Below are positions 12,651 to 25,152 of a DNA stretch of 64,000 nucleotides, piece by piece; positions within the stretch are counted from its first letter, which is position 1, and every line of letters begins with the position of its first letter. This stretch comes from Marsupella aquatica (lineage: Eukaryota > Marchantiophyta), in assembly GCA_973895155.1 (NCBI GenBank), contig OZ316896.1:18104001-18168000 (forward strand). The letters are read 5' to 3'. A model generated the notes under the pieces. It was given only the letters and a program-made list of their open reading frames with translations. It ran no database searches and had not been told where the DNA came from. The position numbers and the translations under genes were made by a program.

Positions 12651-12956
12651 ATAATTGGGCTGCTCTGCTATTGGGACCATGTCTCCACTTGTGGGGTTTT
12701 TCCCCTTTGGCAATGTGTTAGATATATAGTTGAAAAGAGAAAAATAGTGCCTTTGGCAAGGAAAACTATTTTGCCGTTTGGCACTGTGTTAAATATATAC
12801 AGTAGTTGAAAGGAAGGATATACAGTGTCCACCTAAAATAGTGTGAATATATAATTAGTGTGACACCAAAATTAGAGTGACTTACACTAATTTGTGTGAA
12901 CATCTTTTTAAAACCCAAATCACACCAATTAAGTATGATTGTTAAGTCACACTATT

Positions 12957-13078
12957 TACTTTGTGTTGAGAGTCTGCTTGAGTATCAGTTTTATGCCTCT
13001 AAGCGAGACCAAAAGTGTACTTTGTGTTGAGACTCTGCTTGAGTATCAGTTTTATGCCTCTAAGTGAGACCAAAAGTG
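12957..13078 (+). repeat. 61-bp tandem duplication
   Basis: The unit TACTTTGTGTTGAGA...ACCAAAAGTG at 12957-13017 recurs at 13018-13078 with about two substitutions. Both flanks are rich in AGTGTGA or its complement in both orientations, so the surrounding 300 bp (about 12820-13140) may be a decayed small inverted-repeat element. No target-site duplication was found. Confidence 0.8.
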
Positions 13079-13315
13079 TGATTCTTGTGAACTGCAATTA
13101 GTGTGGCACCTGAAATAATATTACTCACACTATGGCCCTTTCAATGTGAGGATGATTGTCCTCACCTATCTGTTCACAAATGAGCGCTTCAACCAACTTT
13201 TGCCAAACCCTCATTTGTCAACAGATTCCAGGTTTAGGGTTGGCTGAGAGAACTAATCCAAGCCTGATAACAAAAGAATTATAGATACCATTTTCTCGGT
13301 GACATTGGCACATGT

Positions 13316-13399
13316 CCGACCTTAGCTCAGTTGGTAGAGCGGAGGACTGTAGATGCAACAGATATCCTTAGGTCGCTGGTTCGAATCCGGCAGGTCGGA
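13316..13399 (+). tRNA. tRNA-Tyr (anticodon GUA) with an 11-nt intron
   Basis: The acceptor strands CCGACCT (13316-13322) and AGGTCGG (13392-13398) pair perfectly, followed by discriminator A at 13399. Box A is TAGCTCAGTTGG, and the anticodon arm is GAGGA/TCCTT with anticodon GTA at 13349-13351. An 11-nt intron (about 13353-13363) begins one base after the anticodon, the standard site of nuclear tRNA introns and the rule for plant tRNA-Tyr genes. The T arm carries GGTTCGAATCC. A TTTT at 13407-13410 would serve as Pol III terminator. The CLPB3 start codon lies only about 250 bp downstream on the same strand, so the two transcription units are close neighbours. Confidence 0.96.
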
Positions 13400-13431
13400 A
13401 ATCCAGTTTTGAATGGTGATGGATATGTTTT

Positions 13432-13439
13432 TTCCAGAA
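13432..13439 (+). promoter_or_regulatory. Possible heat-shock element upstream of CLPB3
   Basis: The sequence TTCCAGAA matches the TTCnnGAA core of a heat-shock element and lies about 208 bp before the CLPB3 start codon. ClpB genes are typically heat-shock induced. Only two of the usual three or more pentamer units are seen, so this is tentative. Confidence 0.3.
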
Positions 13440-13646
13440 AAGCACAGACGTCGTTTATACGACGTGCTCTCTCTTGGCTTCGTTCGGATGCGAGCTCCTC
13501 AAATTGGAGGACATCGATCAGCACTTGGAGAGTAGAGAGCGAGCGATTGAGAGGCTCGAAGTGTAGTTGGCAATAAATCTCTCACACGCAGCTGCTTCAA
13601 GGCTGTTGATTGATGCTGTTGTTGTAGAGGTATTTAATTTGTAAAT

Positions 13647-16600
13647 ATGTCATCCTCTGTTTTTCTTCCTTCCCCTTCTGTTGCTCTGTCCCGACCAATT
13701 CCGAGCTCAAATTCGAGCTCCTCCAGGCGCAGAAGCTGTTCTGGAAGCTGGGCGAGAGAATGGGCAATTATTCCTGCGCAGAGGAATAGGGTGACAGCAT
13801 CAATTGGTGGTAAAGTGAGACTTTTGAGATCTTCTTCTTCTTCCTCGTCTTGCTCGAGAGCAGCAGCTGCTGGTGCACTTTCCTTTTCTGCTTGTTCTTC
13901 GAGGAGATTGGGTGCATTCCCGGTGCATGTAGGATTGCGGCAGGGGAATGGAACAGGAGCAGTTTCACTAGCAGCCGGGAGGCCGTTTTCTGGCAAGGTC
14001 ATTCAGCGGGGGGCGAAATTCCTCTTCACTCCTCGTTGTGAGGCGAAAGATGGCAGGGTATGTTTCTTGTCTCATGTAGCCCTAAAGGATTATCGTACAC
14101 AAAGCAAAGAAGTAGCTGGAGTACTCATGGTCATGGCTATGGATGATTGTCTTTGATTGGCGTAATTTTCGGACTACGCTGCATTGCTTGCATGCAACTG
14201 TTGACACACACCAATGGACCTGGGTGAATTTTCAATCTACAGATTAATCAGGCGGAGTTCACAGACATGGCCTGGCAAGCTATTGTGGCATCTCCCGATG
14301 TGGCGAAGGAAAGCAAACAGCAAATTGTGGAAACTGAGCATCTCATGAAGGCTTTGTTGGAGCAGCGCAATGGGCTTGCCCGCCGGATTTTTGCGAAAGC
14401 TGGGGTGGATAATACTTCCCTTCTTCAAGCCACGGACCGCTATATACAACGGCAACCAAAGGTAGCAAACCACTGCTGAGTGTTGTTGCTGTGAAAGTTG
14501 AACAGGAGAGTATTAAGAGCCTCGCACGTCATATAGCTTTCAATTCCTTGTTTTTCACTTAGCTTTGGATTATGCTTTGGGAATGGATTTAAAGTGTCAC
14601 AAAGTTTGCTTTCTCCGAAGATTGTGATTTGCAATGAAATTTGTTTAGTGCAGGTCATGGGTGGCAATAGCGGCTCCATGTTGGGCCGGGATCTAGAAGC
14701 TTTGATAGATCGAGCCAGAGTTCACCAGAAAGATCTAGGGGATTTATTTGTGTCGGTGGAGCATTTAGTACTGGGCTTTGTACAAGATAAGCGGTTTGGT
14801 CAGCAGCTTTTTAAAGAATTTCAACTATCAGCTAAAACCTTGAATGCTGCTATCCAAGCCATACGTGGTTCCCAAAAGGTCACAGATCAAGGTACTTCAT
14901 CAAGGTTGGAGTAAGAAGTACTTTCTCAGAATTGAATTCCGGAAGATTTGAGTATCTAATCAGTACCCTGTTCCACTTTCTCAAAATCGAATTCCGTAAG
15001 ATTTGAATATCGAAGTAATACCCTGTGGATCAGGGTATTTTCTTCTTCTTACTTGAGTGTGATCGTGAATCAGGGTGTTGATAGGACACCTGGCATGACT
15101 CACAGTTGGGTCAAGGCTAATGCCATTTAGCTTTCATCATGGACATCAAAGATTCGGCAAAGCATTCTAGGATGTACTGTAGTTTACGAGGCCAGTCCGT
15201 TTTCAGTGGCTCCGCTCATGGTAAAAGCTTTGATAGGTCATGAATTTTGTGACTGAATGCCGTTTTAAAATTCTTGTGTGTACCAGATCCTGAAGGAAAG
15301 TATGAGGCACTAGAAAAATATGGGAAAGACTTAACAGAGATGGCCCGACAGGGAAAGCTAGATCCAGTCATCGGCCGTGACGATGAAATACGACGCTGTA
15401 TACAAATCCTTTCTCGAAGGACTAAAAACAATCCTGTGCTCATTGGGGAACCTGGCGTGGGAAAGACTGCAATTTCTGAAGGGTGAGTGCTGTTATTCTC
15501 AGAGTAGAAAGAGTACAACATATCCCTGGCTATACGTTGGTACGGTGTGAATTTGCCCAGTAAGCTTGCTGACAAATATCACCATTTGTTCTCCTTTACA
15601 TTACTAAAATTTGAGAATTGTTTAGTTTTCTCACTTCCGAAGGTGTATCGCTTTCTATTGTGAATTGTGTTCCCACAGACTAATTTTCTGAGGGAGCCTT
15701 TGCAACTGGACGTATTTGTGTGCAGGTTGGCCCAAAGAATTGTGCAAGGTGACGTCCCACAGGCTCTGATCAATCGCAAGGTGCATATCGGATCCGACTT
15801 AATACTTGTTTCTGTACCATTCGTATTCTTTTGGGTTGCTTGGAATGCAAAAACCAAAATTCTGTTGAGTCTTACAGAGCTTGGAGTCACAAAGCTAGAC
15901 CATGACATTTGGTGGTTACATCAGTTTGGCTATCAACGTAGCATTGAATCTCTTCTCTATACGGGATCAAGCCCTGTGTGCAGAGTTCATTGAATTGTAA
16001 CTTGTTTTCCTGCAGCTCATCTCCCTTGATATGGGTTCTTTGATAGCTGGGGCGAAGTTCCGTGGAGAATTTGAAGACAGGTTGAAGTCAGTGCTCAAAG
16101 AAGTCACAGAATCGGATGGACAGATAATCCTTTTCATTGATGAGATTCACACAGTTGTTGGTGCAGGTAAAGTTATGGCCCCAGATTATAGTTGTTCGTT
16201 AATTTCTTGCAATGTTTGGATCAAGAACACTGCCACGGAAAGAGATGTTGACTAGAATGCCAGGTGTTGTGCTACCCAAGTTAAGCACAACCAAGTAACA
16301 TCACTCACCAAAACCTTGGCAAACCTACTCAACTAACCGAAAGCTCTGGCTGTCAATTAAAGATTCTCGTCTCCTGTGTCGTTGTAGTAAAAGTTTGAAG
16401 TTTGGATAAAGCAGAGAAATACACATCTCAGTAAACTGCATCATTATGTGTTACTAACGAAGATTACCTTCACTTAGCCACATGATGTGGTTAGTTTCGA
16501 GTGTGCAATTCTAGTCTAAAAGGCAAGAGTTGGTGGTTGCTAGGAGCTGTCTTTTAACGTTGGCAGTTATGTGACCATGGTGAAGGTGGTTGATTGGTTT

Positions 16601-19532
16601 GTTACATGGCCTCACAGGTGCTACGAATGGAGCAATGGATGCTGGCAATTTACTTAAGCCGATGCTGGGTAGGGGAGAGCTACGCTGTATTGGTGCAACC
16701 ACTCTTGATGAGTATCGTAAATACATAGAAAAAGATCCTGCTCTGGAGCGGAGGTTCCAGCAAGTGTACGTCGATCAGCCTTCAGTAGAAGACACAGTCT
16801 CTATCCTTCGAGGTCTTCGTGAACGATATGAATTACATCATGGAGTGAGAATTTCTGATAGTGCTTTGGTGGAAGCTGCTGTTCTTGCTGATCGTTATAT
16901 CAGTGATAGATTTCTTCCAGATAAAGGTATTTTCTCTCCTCAAATTGAACTATTTCCTTACATCTGACGTACTGTTCATGGTCTCTTTCTGAAGGCTTCA
17001 GGATGTTCAGTGAGTTGATCGAAGGTTCTCACTATCTGTGACGTGTTGTCGTGCAGCGATTGATTTAGTAGATGAAGCAGCTGCAAAGCTGAAAATGGAA
17101 ATTACCTCAAAGCCTACTGCGTTAGATGAGATAGACCGGGCAGTTCTCAAACTTGAAATGGAGCGTCTATCACTTGGAAATGATACAGATAAGGCATCAC
17201 GAGACCGGCTCAGCCGACTTGAACTTGAGCTGCAAGGGTTGAAGATAAAGCAGAAAGAACTCACAGATCAATGGGAGCATGAAAAATCTGTGATGACACG
17301 CATCCAGTCAATAAAAGAAGAGGTAATGTTACATGGAAGGTGGGAAGGAGTTCTTACCACAGTCGCTTCTTCAGTTGGCAGTTGGAAACCCTAAACCCTG
17401 AACCTGTTTATTCATGGCATTGCTTTGCAGGTGGACCGAGTGAATGTCGAAATACAGCAAGCTGAACGTGACTATGATCTCAACCGAGCAGCTGAACTCA
17501 AGTATGGTAGCCTGATAACGCTCCAGCAACAACTGGAAAAGGCGGAGAAAGCTTTGGATGAATATCAAAACACAGGGAAATCAATGCTTCGTGAGGAAGT
17601 GACGGGGAATGACATTGCAGAAATAGTTAGTAAATGGACAGGTATTCCTGTTTCAAATTTACAGCAGTCTGAGAGGGAGAAGTTGTTACACCTCGATGAC
17701 GAGCTGCACAAGCGCGTAATCGGTCAAGATCCAGCAGTACAATCAGTTGCTGAGGCGATACAGCGCTCACGAGCCGGACTCTCGGATCCCAATCGACCGA
17801 TAGCGAGCTTCATGTTCATGGGCCCAACAGGTGTTGGAAAGACAGAATTGGCCAAGGCTCTGGCTGTCTACTTGTTCAACACAGAGGAAGCTTTAGTTAG
17901 GATTGACATGAGTGAGTACATGGAAAAGCATGCTGTTTCTCGGCTGATTGGAGCTCCTCCTGGGTATGTTGGTTATGAGGAAGGTGGTCAGCTAACAGAA
18001 TCGGTCCGGCGCAGGCCATATTCTGTGCTTTTGTTTGATGAAATTGAGAAGGCGCATGGCGATGTATTCAACATCTTCCTGCAGGTCCTCGATGATGGTA
18101 GAGTTACTGATTCACAGGGGCGGACAGTTAGTTTTACTAATACCATAATAATTATGACCTCGAATGTGGGCTCCCAATATGTGTTAAATAGCCTGGACAC
18201 CAACGGTTCAGAAACGAGGGACGCAGCGTACGAGGCGATGAGGAATCGTGTGATGGAGGCAGCAAGGATGACCTTTCGTCCTGAGTTCATGAATCGAATT
18301 GACGAGTACATTGTATTCCAGCCTCTTGACAGGGACCAAATCAGTAGCATCGTCATATTGCAGGTCAGTGTTGCGAACCTATTCCAGCTGTACAGTGTGC
18401 GGAATTTACCATCCTCCCACCTAGTTTCAACTCTGCTGTAGCTCTTGCAAACCATCGAACGAATTTTAAGAGGATTAGCTACGATAGTTTATCCGATCTT
18501 CCCTCGTACGCTCTGTCAAAGAATCTAACCCAGAATGTGCCTCCTGGCCAGCCACTTAGCAATGGATATGTAGGACCTGATCACTCATGTTGCAAGCTCT
18601 GTGCCCTTGAAGTTTGATTGATTCATTATTCATTCCTCGAGTAGCGCTTCCGGTCACCGGTCTCCTATGCTCACTACACACGCAATAGAAAAACCCTGAC
18701 AGTGTCAGAGCTATACGCACACGTAGAGACTACTACGTTCACCGGAAGTCAGAGCTGTACAACACGACTAAGTAACAACAACTGAGTAGTGCGCAAGAAT
18801 GGATTGGTGTAAGATGGTTGATCACATTACAGAACTTCGCCTGATCCTTCTTGATCCTTGGGTATCCTTCAGGAAAAGCCAGATTTAGGACTGGTCCCGT
18901 GCATTGATTGACATTTTCACTGAGCCCATGTCAGGTTTAGCCCTTGCTTGCCCCTAACATAGATCCTTTACTCCTAACCTGGACATTACTGAGGCACAAC
19001 GGTATGTTAAATATCAAAGATGTTGAATCTCCAGGTTTAAATCTAAAGGAGAGACGACATTCCAGAAATTACATCGAGCATATCTTTGTTCTAGGCTATG
19101 CTAGTCAACACTTCCTACATGACCCCCAGACAGATATCTGTTACTGACACGTGTTCTAACTGATTGTTTCGTTTGTTACTTTCACAGTTGGGGCGAGTGC
19201 AGAAGAGACTTAATGACAAGAAACTGACGTTGAAAGTTAGTGAAAGTGCAATTCAGCTTTTGGCTAGTATGGGGTATGACCCCAATTACGGTGCTAGGCC
19301 AGTGAAGCGAGTAATACAGCAGAGCATAGAGAATGAACTTGCCAAAGGTATTCTTCGAGGAGAATATAACGAAGACGACACAATAATGGTGGACACGGAT
19401 CTTACGGCATTTGGTGGCGGTTCTCTCCCGCAACAAAAGTTGACATTTAGCAAGTTGCAAACAGACAACCCTTCCCAGGATCCAGACGCCAATTCATCTA
19501 GATATGCTCAGAGTACCAATCTTCGAAATTGA
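13647..19532 (+). CDS. CLPB3: Chloroplast-type ClpB disaggregase (AAA+ ATPase), 10 exons
   Basis: Exons 13647-14057, 14243-14461, 14654-14891, 15287-15482, 15726-15780, 16016-16166, 16618-16926, 17057-17322, 17431-18363 and 19188-19532 join in frame to 1040 residues. The first about 125 residues are rich in Ser, Arg and Ala, like a plastid transit peptide. Then come the Clp_N domain (about 138-285), NBD1 with Walker A GEPGVGKT (343-350) and Walker B LFIDE (412-416), the coiled-coil M domain (about 530-665), and NBD2 with GPTGVGKT (746-753), pore loop GYVGYEEGG (about 793) and LLFDE (815-819). ClpB threads aggregated proteins through its central pore together with Hsp70. The plastid form is needed for chloroplast development and heat tolerance in known plants. 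The NBD1 pore loop reads GAKFRGEF, with Phe388 where Tyr is usual. The transit peptide makes it longer than bacterial ClpB (about 860). Intron 9 (824 nt) is the longest. Confidence 0.97.
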
Positions 19533-19888
19533 ATAAGTCTGCTTGCCTGCAACACTGCAACACAGTTGGAGAAAGATCTGTTAGGACTTTCAGATAGCGT
19601 TGAACATTTTGTACTATATGCAGAGTTGGAGGTGCAACTATGAAACTAGTTTCTGAGGTGTATGATATTCATCGGATGTTCTCCATCGTTTGAGGTTATG
19701 GCATAACCTGTCCTCAGGTTGTCCAGGTAAAGTGTGGCTTGGCAGCTGGGGTGGCCACACCTTTGGTATTGAGTCACTGTATGACGTGTGTAGTACACAC
19801 TGTGGATGACTACTAAGTTGATAATGTCCTACTCATTAAGTGTCACAGCAAGGGTACTACTCGGGACATTGCCATGGTTGAGAAGATC

Positions 19889-19918
19889 GATGGATGATGG
19901 ATGATGGATGATGGATGT
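19889..19918 (+). repeat. Heptamer microsatellite (GGATGAT)n
   Basis: Three to four consecutive GGATGAT units are followed by GGATGTATT. This is a simple sequence repeat downstream of CLPB3, probably beyond its 3' UTR. Confidence 0.8.
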
Positions 19919-20169
19919 ATTCTCTAGTTTCTCTGTATTAACAGTTGTGACAGAATTGAGTCCACTGGTAACAGAGACGGAGCCTGCTTACCCTATTGAA
20001 AAATTGTGGGCCATTGGATTTGGCTTTCTGGGCTTCCAATGGGACTGGGAATGGGATTGGGATTGGGACTGGAGAATGGACCACAATCTGTTACTTCTGT
20101 TCTAAAGATGACATCTAAACATTGACTGGTAACAAAAGGTATTAGTGATTCCTCGCGTGTCCTGTCCAT

Positions 20170-20573
20170 GCAACTGCCTCCATTCTCTCTCAACTGAAGG
20201 ACTTTGGGTTCCCTCAGTTACCATGTATTTAGCCCATTACACTTACAGTCCTGACACTACAAGGTTCCAGAAGTTGCAGCTGCCTCCATTCTCATTCAAC
20301 TGAAGGACTTTGGGTTCCCTCAGTTACCATGTATTTACCCTGTTACACTTGTAGTCCTGACAATATAAGGCTCCAGGAGTTGCAGCTGCCTCCATTCTCA
20401 TTCAACTGATTTGAAGGACTTATGGGTTCCATGTAAACTATTTAGCCTGTTACACTTACAGTGATGACACTATAAGGTTCCAGGAGTTGCAGCTGATTTG
20501 AAGGACTTCTGGGTTCCATGTAAACTATTTACCCTGTTACACTTACAGTGATGACACAATAAGTCTCCAGGAG
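20170..20573 (+). repeat. Tandem array of four units of about 106 bp
   Basis: Units start at about 20170, 20280, 20386 and 20493. Each has the order CTGCCTCCATTCTC (lost in the fourth), GAAGGACTT, GGGTTCC, a TTACACTTACAGT-like word, and CTCCAGGAGTTGCAG. Units 3 and 4 share extra changes (GATTTGAAGG, CATGTAAACTATTT), so they duplicated after the first split. Not coding. Confidence 0.9.
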
Positions 20574-22248
20574 GACGGTGACATTGTAAAAGTCTTGTGT
20601 CCATTCTACTACTAGTGCCAAGTGGGTGTGTCCATGCAAGTGTATCCGAGCTTCCACATTGGTAATCATAACCAGGGCTTCATATCAAGGGCTTGAATTT
20701 AGCAAGGTAAGTTACACAAGGAGGATTGATTGTAAATGGGATAAGGGGAAGAAAAAGAAGTGAGTAAAATAAAGTGGACAAGTGACACTATAGTATCATG
20801 GGATTTTCACTGGATGACCCTCCATTGGAATTGCCATTTTCAGAAATCAATGCTAGGATGGAGCACAAGTTTACCGTGATGCAACTCAGATGAACAACGT
20901 TTTAGACCCAAAAATGTGATTATTCATACGAAAGAATTATACCCCTTGAGCTCAAAACTATATGCAAAAATGGTCTATCCAAGCTACATGTGAAATATTG
21001 TGATAAATCTGGGCTTTTTTTCCTTTCATTCTTGATCTGAAAAATGCACATTCAAGACAAACAACAACAGAAAAAAACTGAAAGGAAAGGAAAAGCCTAG
21101 ATGAACACAAAGGCTTGATGACATACTCAAGAAGCACTCACAGAGCCTAGATGGACACAAACTAAATTAAACTATATTCCCAGAACATTTCCCCATTTGT
21201 GGAAAAGGCCCTCATTTGATAATTTGCGTTTGTCATGGAGTAATAATCACATCCACACATTATGTCTTCGTCACCTATGCTCTGTTGTTTTAGAACCTCT
21301 AAACATTATGCTTTATCACATATTCCTTATTGGCCCAAACACCCATGCATACACATAGGAAGGGCTCCCTCTATCCACACTCCCATGCCTACCCCTATTC
21401 ACAAGCATAGTCTGAATTTTCCAAAAATTGGTTACCAGAGAAATTGTGGCCTATGGTTTCACTTTACGCAATAGTAGACATGGATGGTAGACTTCAATCA
21501 CAAGTTGCAGTGTGGATTCATCCCGAACAAAAAATAAATTACAACATAACACCCTGTGTTTCCTTGGGTCACCATCCTTGTCGCTTTAAACAGACCTACG
21601 GAAGTAATTATTATTCCTCTAGAACTCACACTAGCTCAAGATTTCCAGTTTAAGTGCACCTTGCTCTGTTTTGCACATAGTTATGTCCTCTTTACAGGGC
21701 ACTATGGGATTTAATGCCCCAAAAAATGAGAGCTGGATACACTTGAAGGCCTGGGGGATTTTTTTGTTTACTAATTTCAGTAAAAGTAAAGGAGCATCTT
21801 TCTAAAGAGGTGATTTTGATCTTCAGAGGGATTACTTCTCTACTCTAAGAATGCACTGGAAAATACCAACAACAAAAAAAATCATAAAGGGCATTAGGGC
21901 ATGTCAAAGCACAATTGTAACTCAATTACGACTCAAGACATAAAAGGCTTGTTACGGTCAGGATAAAATCACTACGGCTACCAGAATATGTACCCCACAA
22001 ACGTGACATGTCCAATAAACTAAAATCATAACACTTTGGTTACAGTAAAACTTTGACACACCCTATTACATTACCGGAAGTTTACTCATGATGAATGTTT
22101 TTCTCTCTTTTGTTACACTACGGTTTGATTGTGTCCATGGGAGTCCCCAGAACCTACCTTCGCGTCTATGGGGGCTCTTCCTTTGAAAAAAAGGATACCC
22201 GCGAGCTCTAACTCTCTCGTGAGATCTGGACCGTCCGTCTACTCGATC

Positions 22249-22254
22249 TGGGCC
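22249..22254 (+). promoter_or_regulatory. Site II-like TGGGCC motif upstream of RPS24
   Basis: TGGGCC lies about 175 bp before the RPS24 start codon. Site II motifs of this form are common in promoters of plant cytosolic ribosomal-protein genes. A CT-rich stretch follows at about 22300-22350 and probably belongs to the leader. A telo-box copy (AAACCCTAA on the minus strand) is in intron 2 at about 22848-22856. Confidence 0.4.
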
Positions 22255-22428
22255 ATTCGGACTAGGGCTCCGGACCCAAAGAGTGGAGAAATCGTTCAGC
22301 TCTCTCTCTTTCGAGTTTCGACTTCTTCGTTTCGCTCCTCCTCGAGCTCCATCGCCAGACAGAACAGCCTCCGATCCTCCTCGCTGCCGACTGCAATTGC
22401 TGCAGTGTTGTGCCCAGATTGAGACGCC

Positions 22429-23695
22429 ATGGCGGATGCCAAGGCCTGCACGGTGCGCACCCGCAAGTTCATGACCAACCGCCTCCTTGCGCGCAAGCAA
22501 TTCGTATGTTTCTTTCCATAATCCCCTCCTGTTTCAAAGTTTATGTCCGTCCGTCCGTTCTTTGTTCCTTTCTCTGCAGGGTTTGTCGTGTCATCTCCCT
22601 AGGGCCGTAGTTCATTCTCGTGCCGGTTGCAATTGTGGCCGAGCACGGTCGAACTGTGAAATATGAACTGATGGGAGTCTTCTCGATGTTTTGCGGCTTG
22701 TGGGGTTTTTCAGGTTATCGACGTGCTGCACCCCGGTCGACCCAATGTCGCCAAGGTAGGTGATCTTCACTCAAGTTGTGATCACTACTTGAATAGATTA
22801 GATATGTTTGTGCACCTCGCGGGCTGGCAGCTCATTCAGGGAAATGCTTAGGGTTTCAGGATGTGTAGCCGCTTTTATCATGCGAACACGGAGAGTAAAG
22901 TCAGTCCATTGGCTGAGATTGATGTGGCTCTATTGTCGGGATATTGTCACCCAGTGCTTTTCCATGACCCCAAGTTTGACTTGAGAGGTGAACTTGATAG
23001 TAAGTTAGACCTATATCTCCGAGAAGGAGAAGCTGTCTTTTCCGTGCGGTGGGTTAGATGTGGGTTATGGCCTATTTGTGACCTACTTGCATTACGTTTT
23101 TAACAGGCTGAGCTGAAGGAGAAGCTTGCGAAGGTTTATGATGTGCGCGACCCACAGACAATCTTCGTTTTCGGATTCCGGACCCAGTTTGGAGGAGGTA
23201 AATCGACTGGCTTTGGTCTGATCTACGACAGCTTGGACTCTGCCAAGAAGTACGAGCCGAAGTACAGATTAATCAGGGTCAGTCTCCTCTCTCCGTAATT
23301 CGATGCACTAGTATTTGCTCCGTCATTGCGTTTTTTTGGAATGTAACGACGTGGGCCTTCCATGCTCTATTGTTGTATGTTAATGACATTTTCCATGTTC
23401 ATTTTCAGAACGGGCTTGCTACCAAGATCGAGAAATCTAGAAAGCAGGTGAAGGAGAGGAAGAACAGAGCAAAGAAGTTGAGGGGTGTCAAGAAGGTATG
23501 TAAACCGTACATGGCAAATCTTCTATTGCGAAAGTCTGAGTGAGTAGTAAGACGTCCTTTATCTTGACTTCATGATTGCCGTTTCCCTGATGGAGTGAAA
23601 ACACTTGGATGCTGTTTGATGCCCACTAAGTGAGAACAAAAACACTTTCTGTTTTGCAGAACAAGGCAGCAGGCGAGGCCAAGAAGAAGAAGTAG
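22429..23695 (+). CDS. RPS24: 40S ribosomal protein S24 (eS24), 5 exons
   Basis: Exons 22429-22503, 22714-22755, 23107-23277, 23409-23495 and 23660-23695 join to 136 residues, the usual family length of 130-138. Family landmarks are in order: [71 protein letters not shown], and a lysine-rich tail ending KKKK. eS24 is a small-subunit protein found only in eukaryotes and archaea; it acts in 18S rRNA maturation and in the 40S body. The start is the first ATG after a CT-rich leader and gives [10 protein letters not shown], as in other plants. All introns are GT-AG and exon borders keep phase 0. Confidence 0.98.
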
Positions 23696-25105
23696 AAGGG
23701 CTTGTAATGTCCTGATTCTATTTGAAATATACAAAATTTTGTCATGTAACGAAGGAATTCGTCACGTTGTCTCTGATCATTCTCAATTTTAAACATTGTG
23801 GAGCGAGTTGATTCATATGAATCATACCTTGACTTCTCAGTTTTGCATTCCAAATCCGTTGCACTCTTGCATGGTGTGCAAATGGATGCTTGTGTTGAAG
23901 GCGCATGATCAGTTGAAGCTCTTGGTTTAGACCCGATATGCTTCATGAAATGTCAGTCAAAATTGGTTGCTGATCACGAGACCTCATGTATTCGTCGAGG
24001 CACCTGTATGTCTGGTGATTTCTAAAATCCCTTTTCATATTATTAAAAAAATTCAAGCCAACTTTTCTGCATTTATGGCGATTATTGTGTACTGGAATCC
24101 CTCCACAGTGGCAACCCACCTAAGACGCTTGGCAAGTTTCTATCGTGGGGCCAATTGGTAGGAAAGAACCCCAAACTTCCCTCCATAAAAGCTCTCAGAA
24201 AAATAAGTGACTACAGAGTTGTGCGCGAACGTAGAGGGTGAAACTCCTGGTAATTCATCAAAACTCAGGTTGGGTACCAAGATTTCTGCAGGGAACATTT
24301 GGCAACGAGGGCCATGGCCACGCTCCATCCCCCGTGAGATGTGATGGAGTGGGCCAACGTTCACTAGAAGTAGAGATACCAAGGGATGTGCTTTCTTGAC
24401 AAGTGGCTCTGAAGACCGTAGCCAAGCTTTCCTCTTCCAGTGAAATGTGATCTAGTGGGCCAAGTTTAACAAGTATTGGTTATAAAGCAGTCAAACCTTT
24501 TCCTTCCAGACATTGGGAAAAGATATGTCGGCAGTAGATTAGTAGCATCAGTGGGTGATTCTCTAGGGCATCGACTTATGCAATTGGTGATCGAACCGGC
24601 CCAGTTAACTTTCTCTGGCCCAATTTCAATTCGAGTTTTGATTTGATTGCATGTGGCGGGTGTCCCTATCTTATCTACACTATCAACTACGATCTACGCC
24701 AAGGTGAATTTGCTTGGACGTAAGGCGCTCGTTGATCTCTTCACTTGATAGGGAGCAAAGAATATGTGAAATGCATAGCAAGCCTAGTCCAAGCTCATCT
24801 GCACTTTCCATCTCCACCTCTAGCTTCAGCCCCAATTGTTGTCTATTGTCAGTCATCGCTTGACCTTCCACCTCTCCAGATACTATTGTCTCATTCACTG
24901 TGCACAAAATCTCCATTTGCAATAATACTACTGTCTCACTTGGTGCACATTAGGGAAAATCTCCATTAGGGAGTCTCAAAGCTGAGAAGTTAGAGATGAT
25001 AAATGCATGATCATTTTTTCACAAGGTTATGTAAAAGTTTATTTTGTTTTTTCTTTCACCAGTCTCTTCGCTGACTAATGGTAATGGTACACGGCCGATC
25101 CTTGT

Positions 25106-25152
25106 CACAAAAAGTTATGGACTAACATTTTCGTGTGCAGTAACTTTTTGTG
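25106..25152. repeat. Small foldback with 12-bp perfect arms
   Basis: CACAAAAAGTTA (25106-25117) and TAACTTTTTGTG (25141-25152) are perfect reverse complements separated by 23 nt. It could be a relic of a miniature inverted-repeat element, but no target duplication was seen. Confidence 0.6.

Larger units (their letters stand above)
11611..13315. other. Intergenic region between ISCA2 and tRNA-Tyr
   Basis: This stretch carries the ISCA2 upstream region on its left. It includes two TGGGCCCA motifs (12190 and 12237) flanking a short inverted repeat, a 39-bp duplication at 12572-12650, an AT-rich block with many AGTGTGA/TCACACT words (12820-13140) and a 61-bp duplication at 12957-13078. No protein gene is recognised. 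Confidence 0.55.
19533..22428. other. Intergenic region between CLPB3 and RPS24
   Basis: No gene is recognised. The stretch includes a GGATGAT-type heptamer repeat (19889-19918), a GGGA(C/T)T-rich run near 20037-20080, a four-copy tandem array (20170-20573) and, at its right end, the pyrimidine-rich leader and probable promoter of RPS24. Confidence 0.55.
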
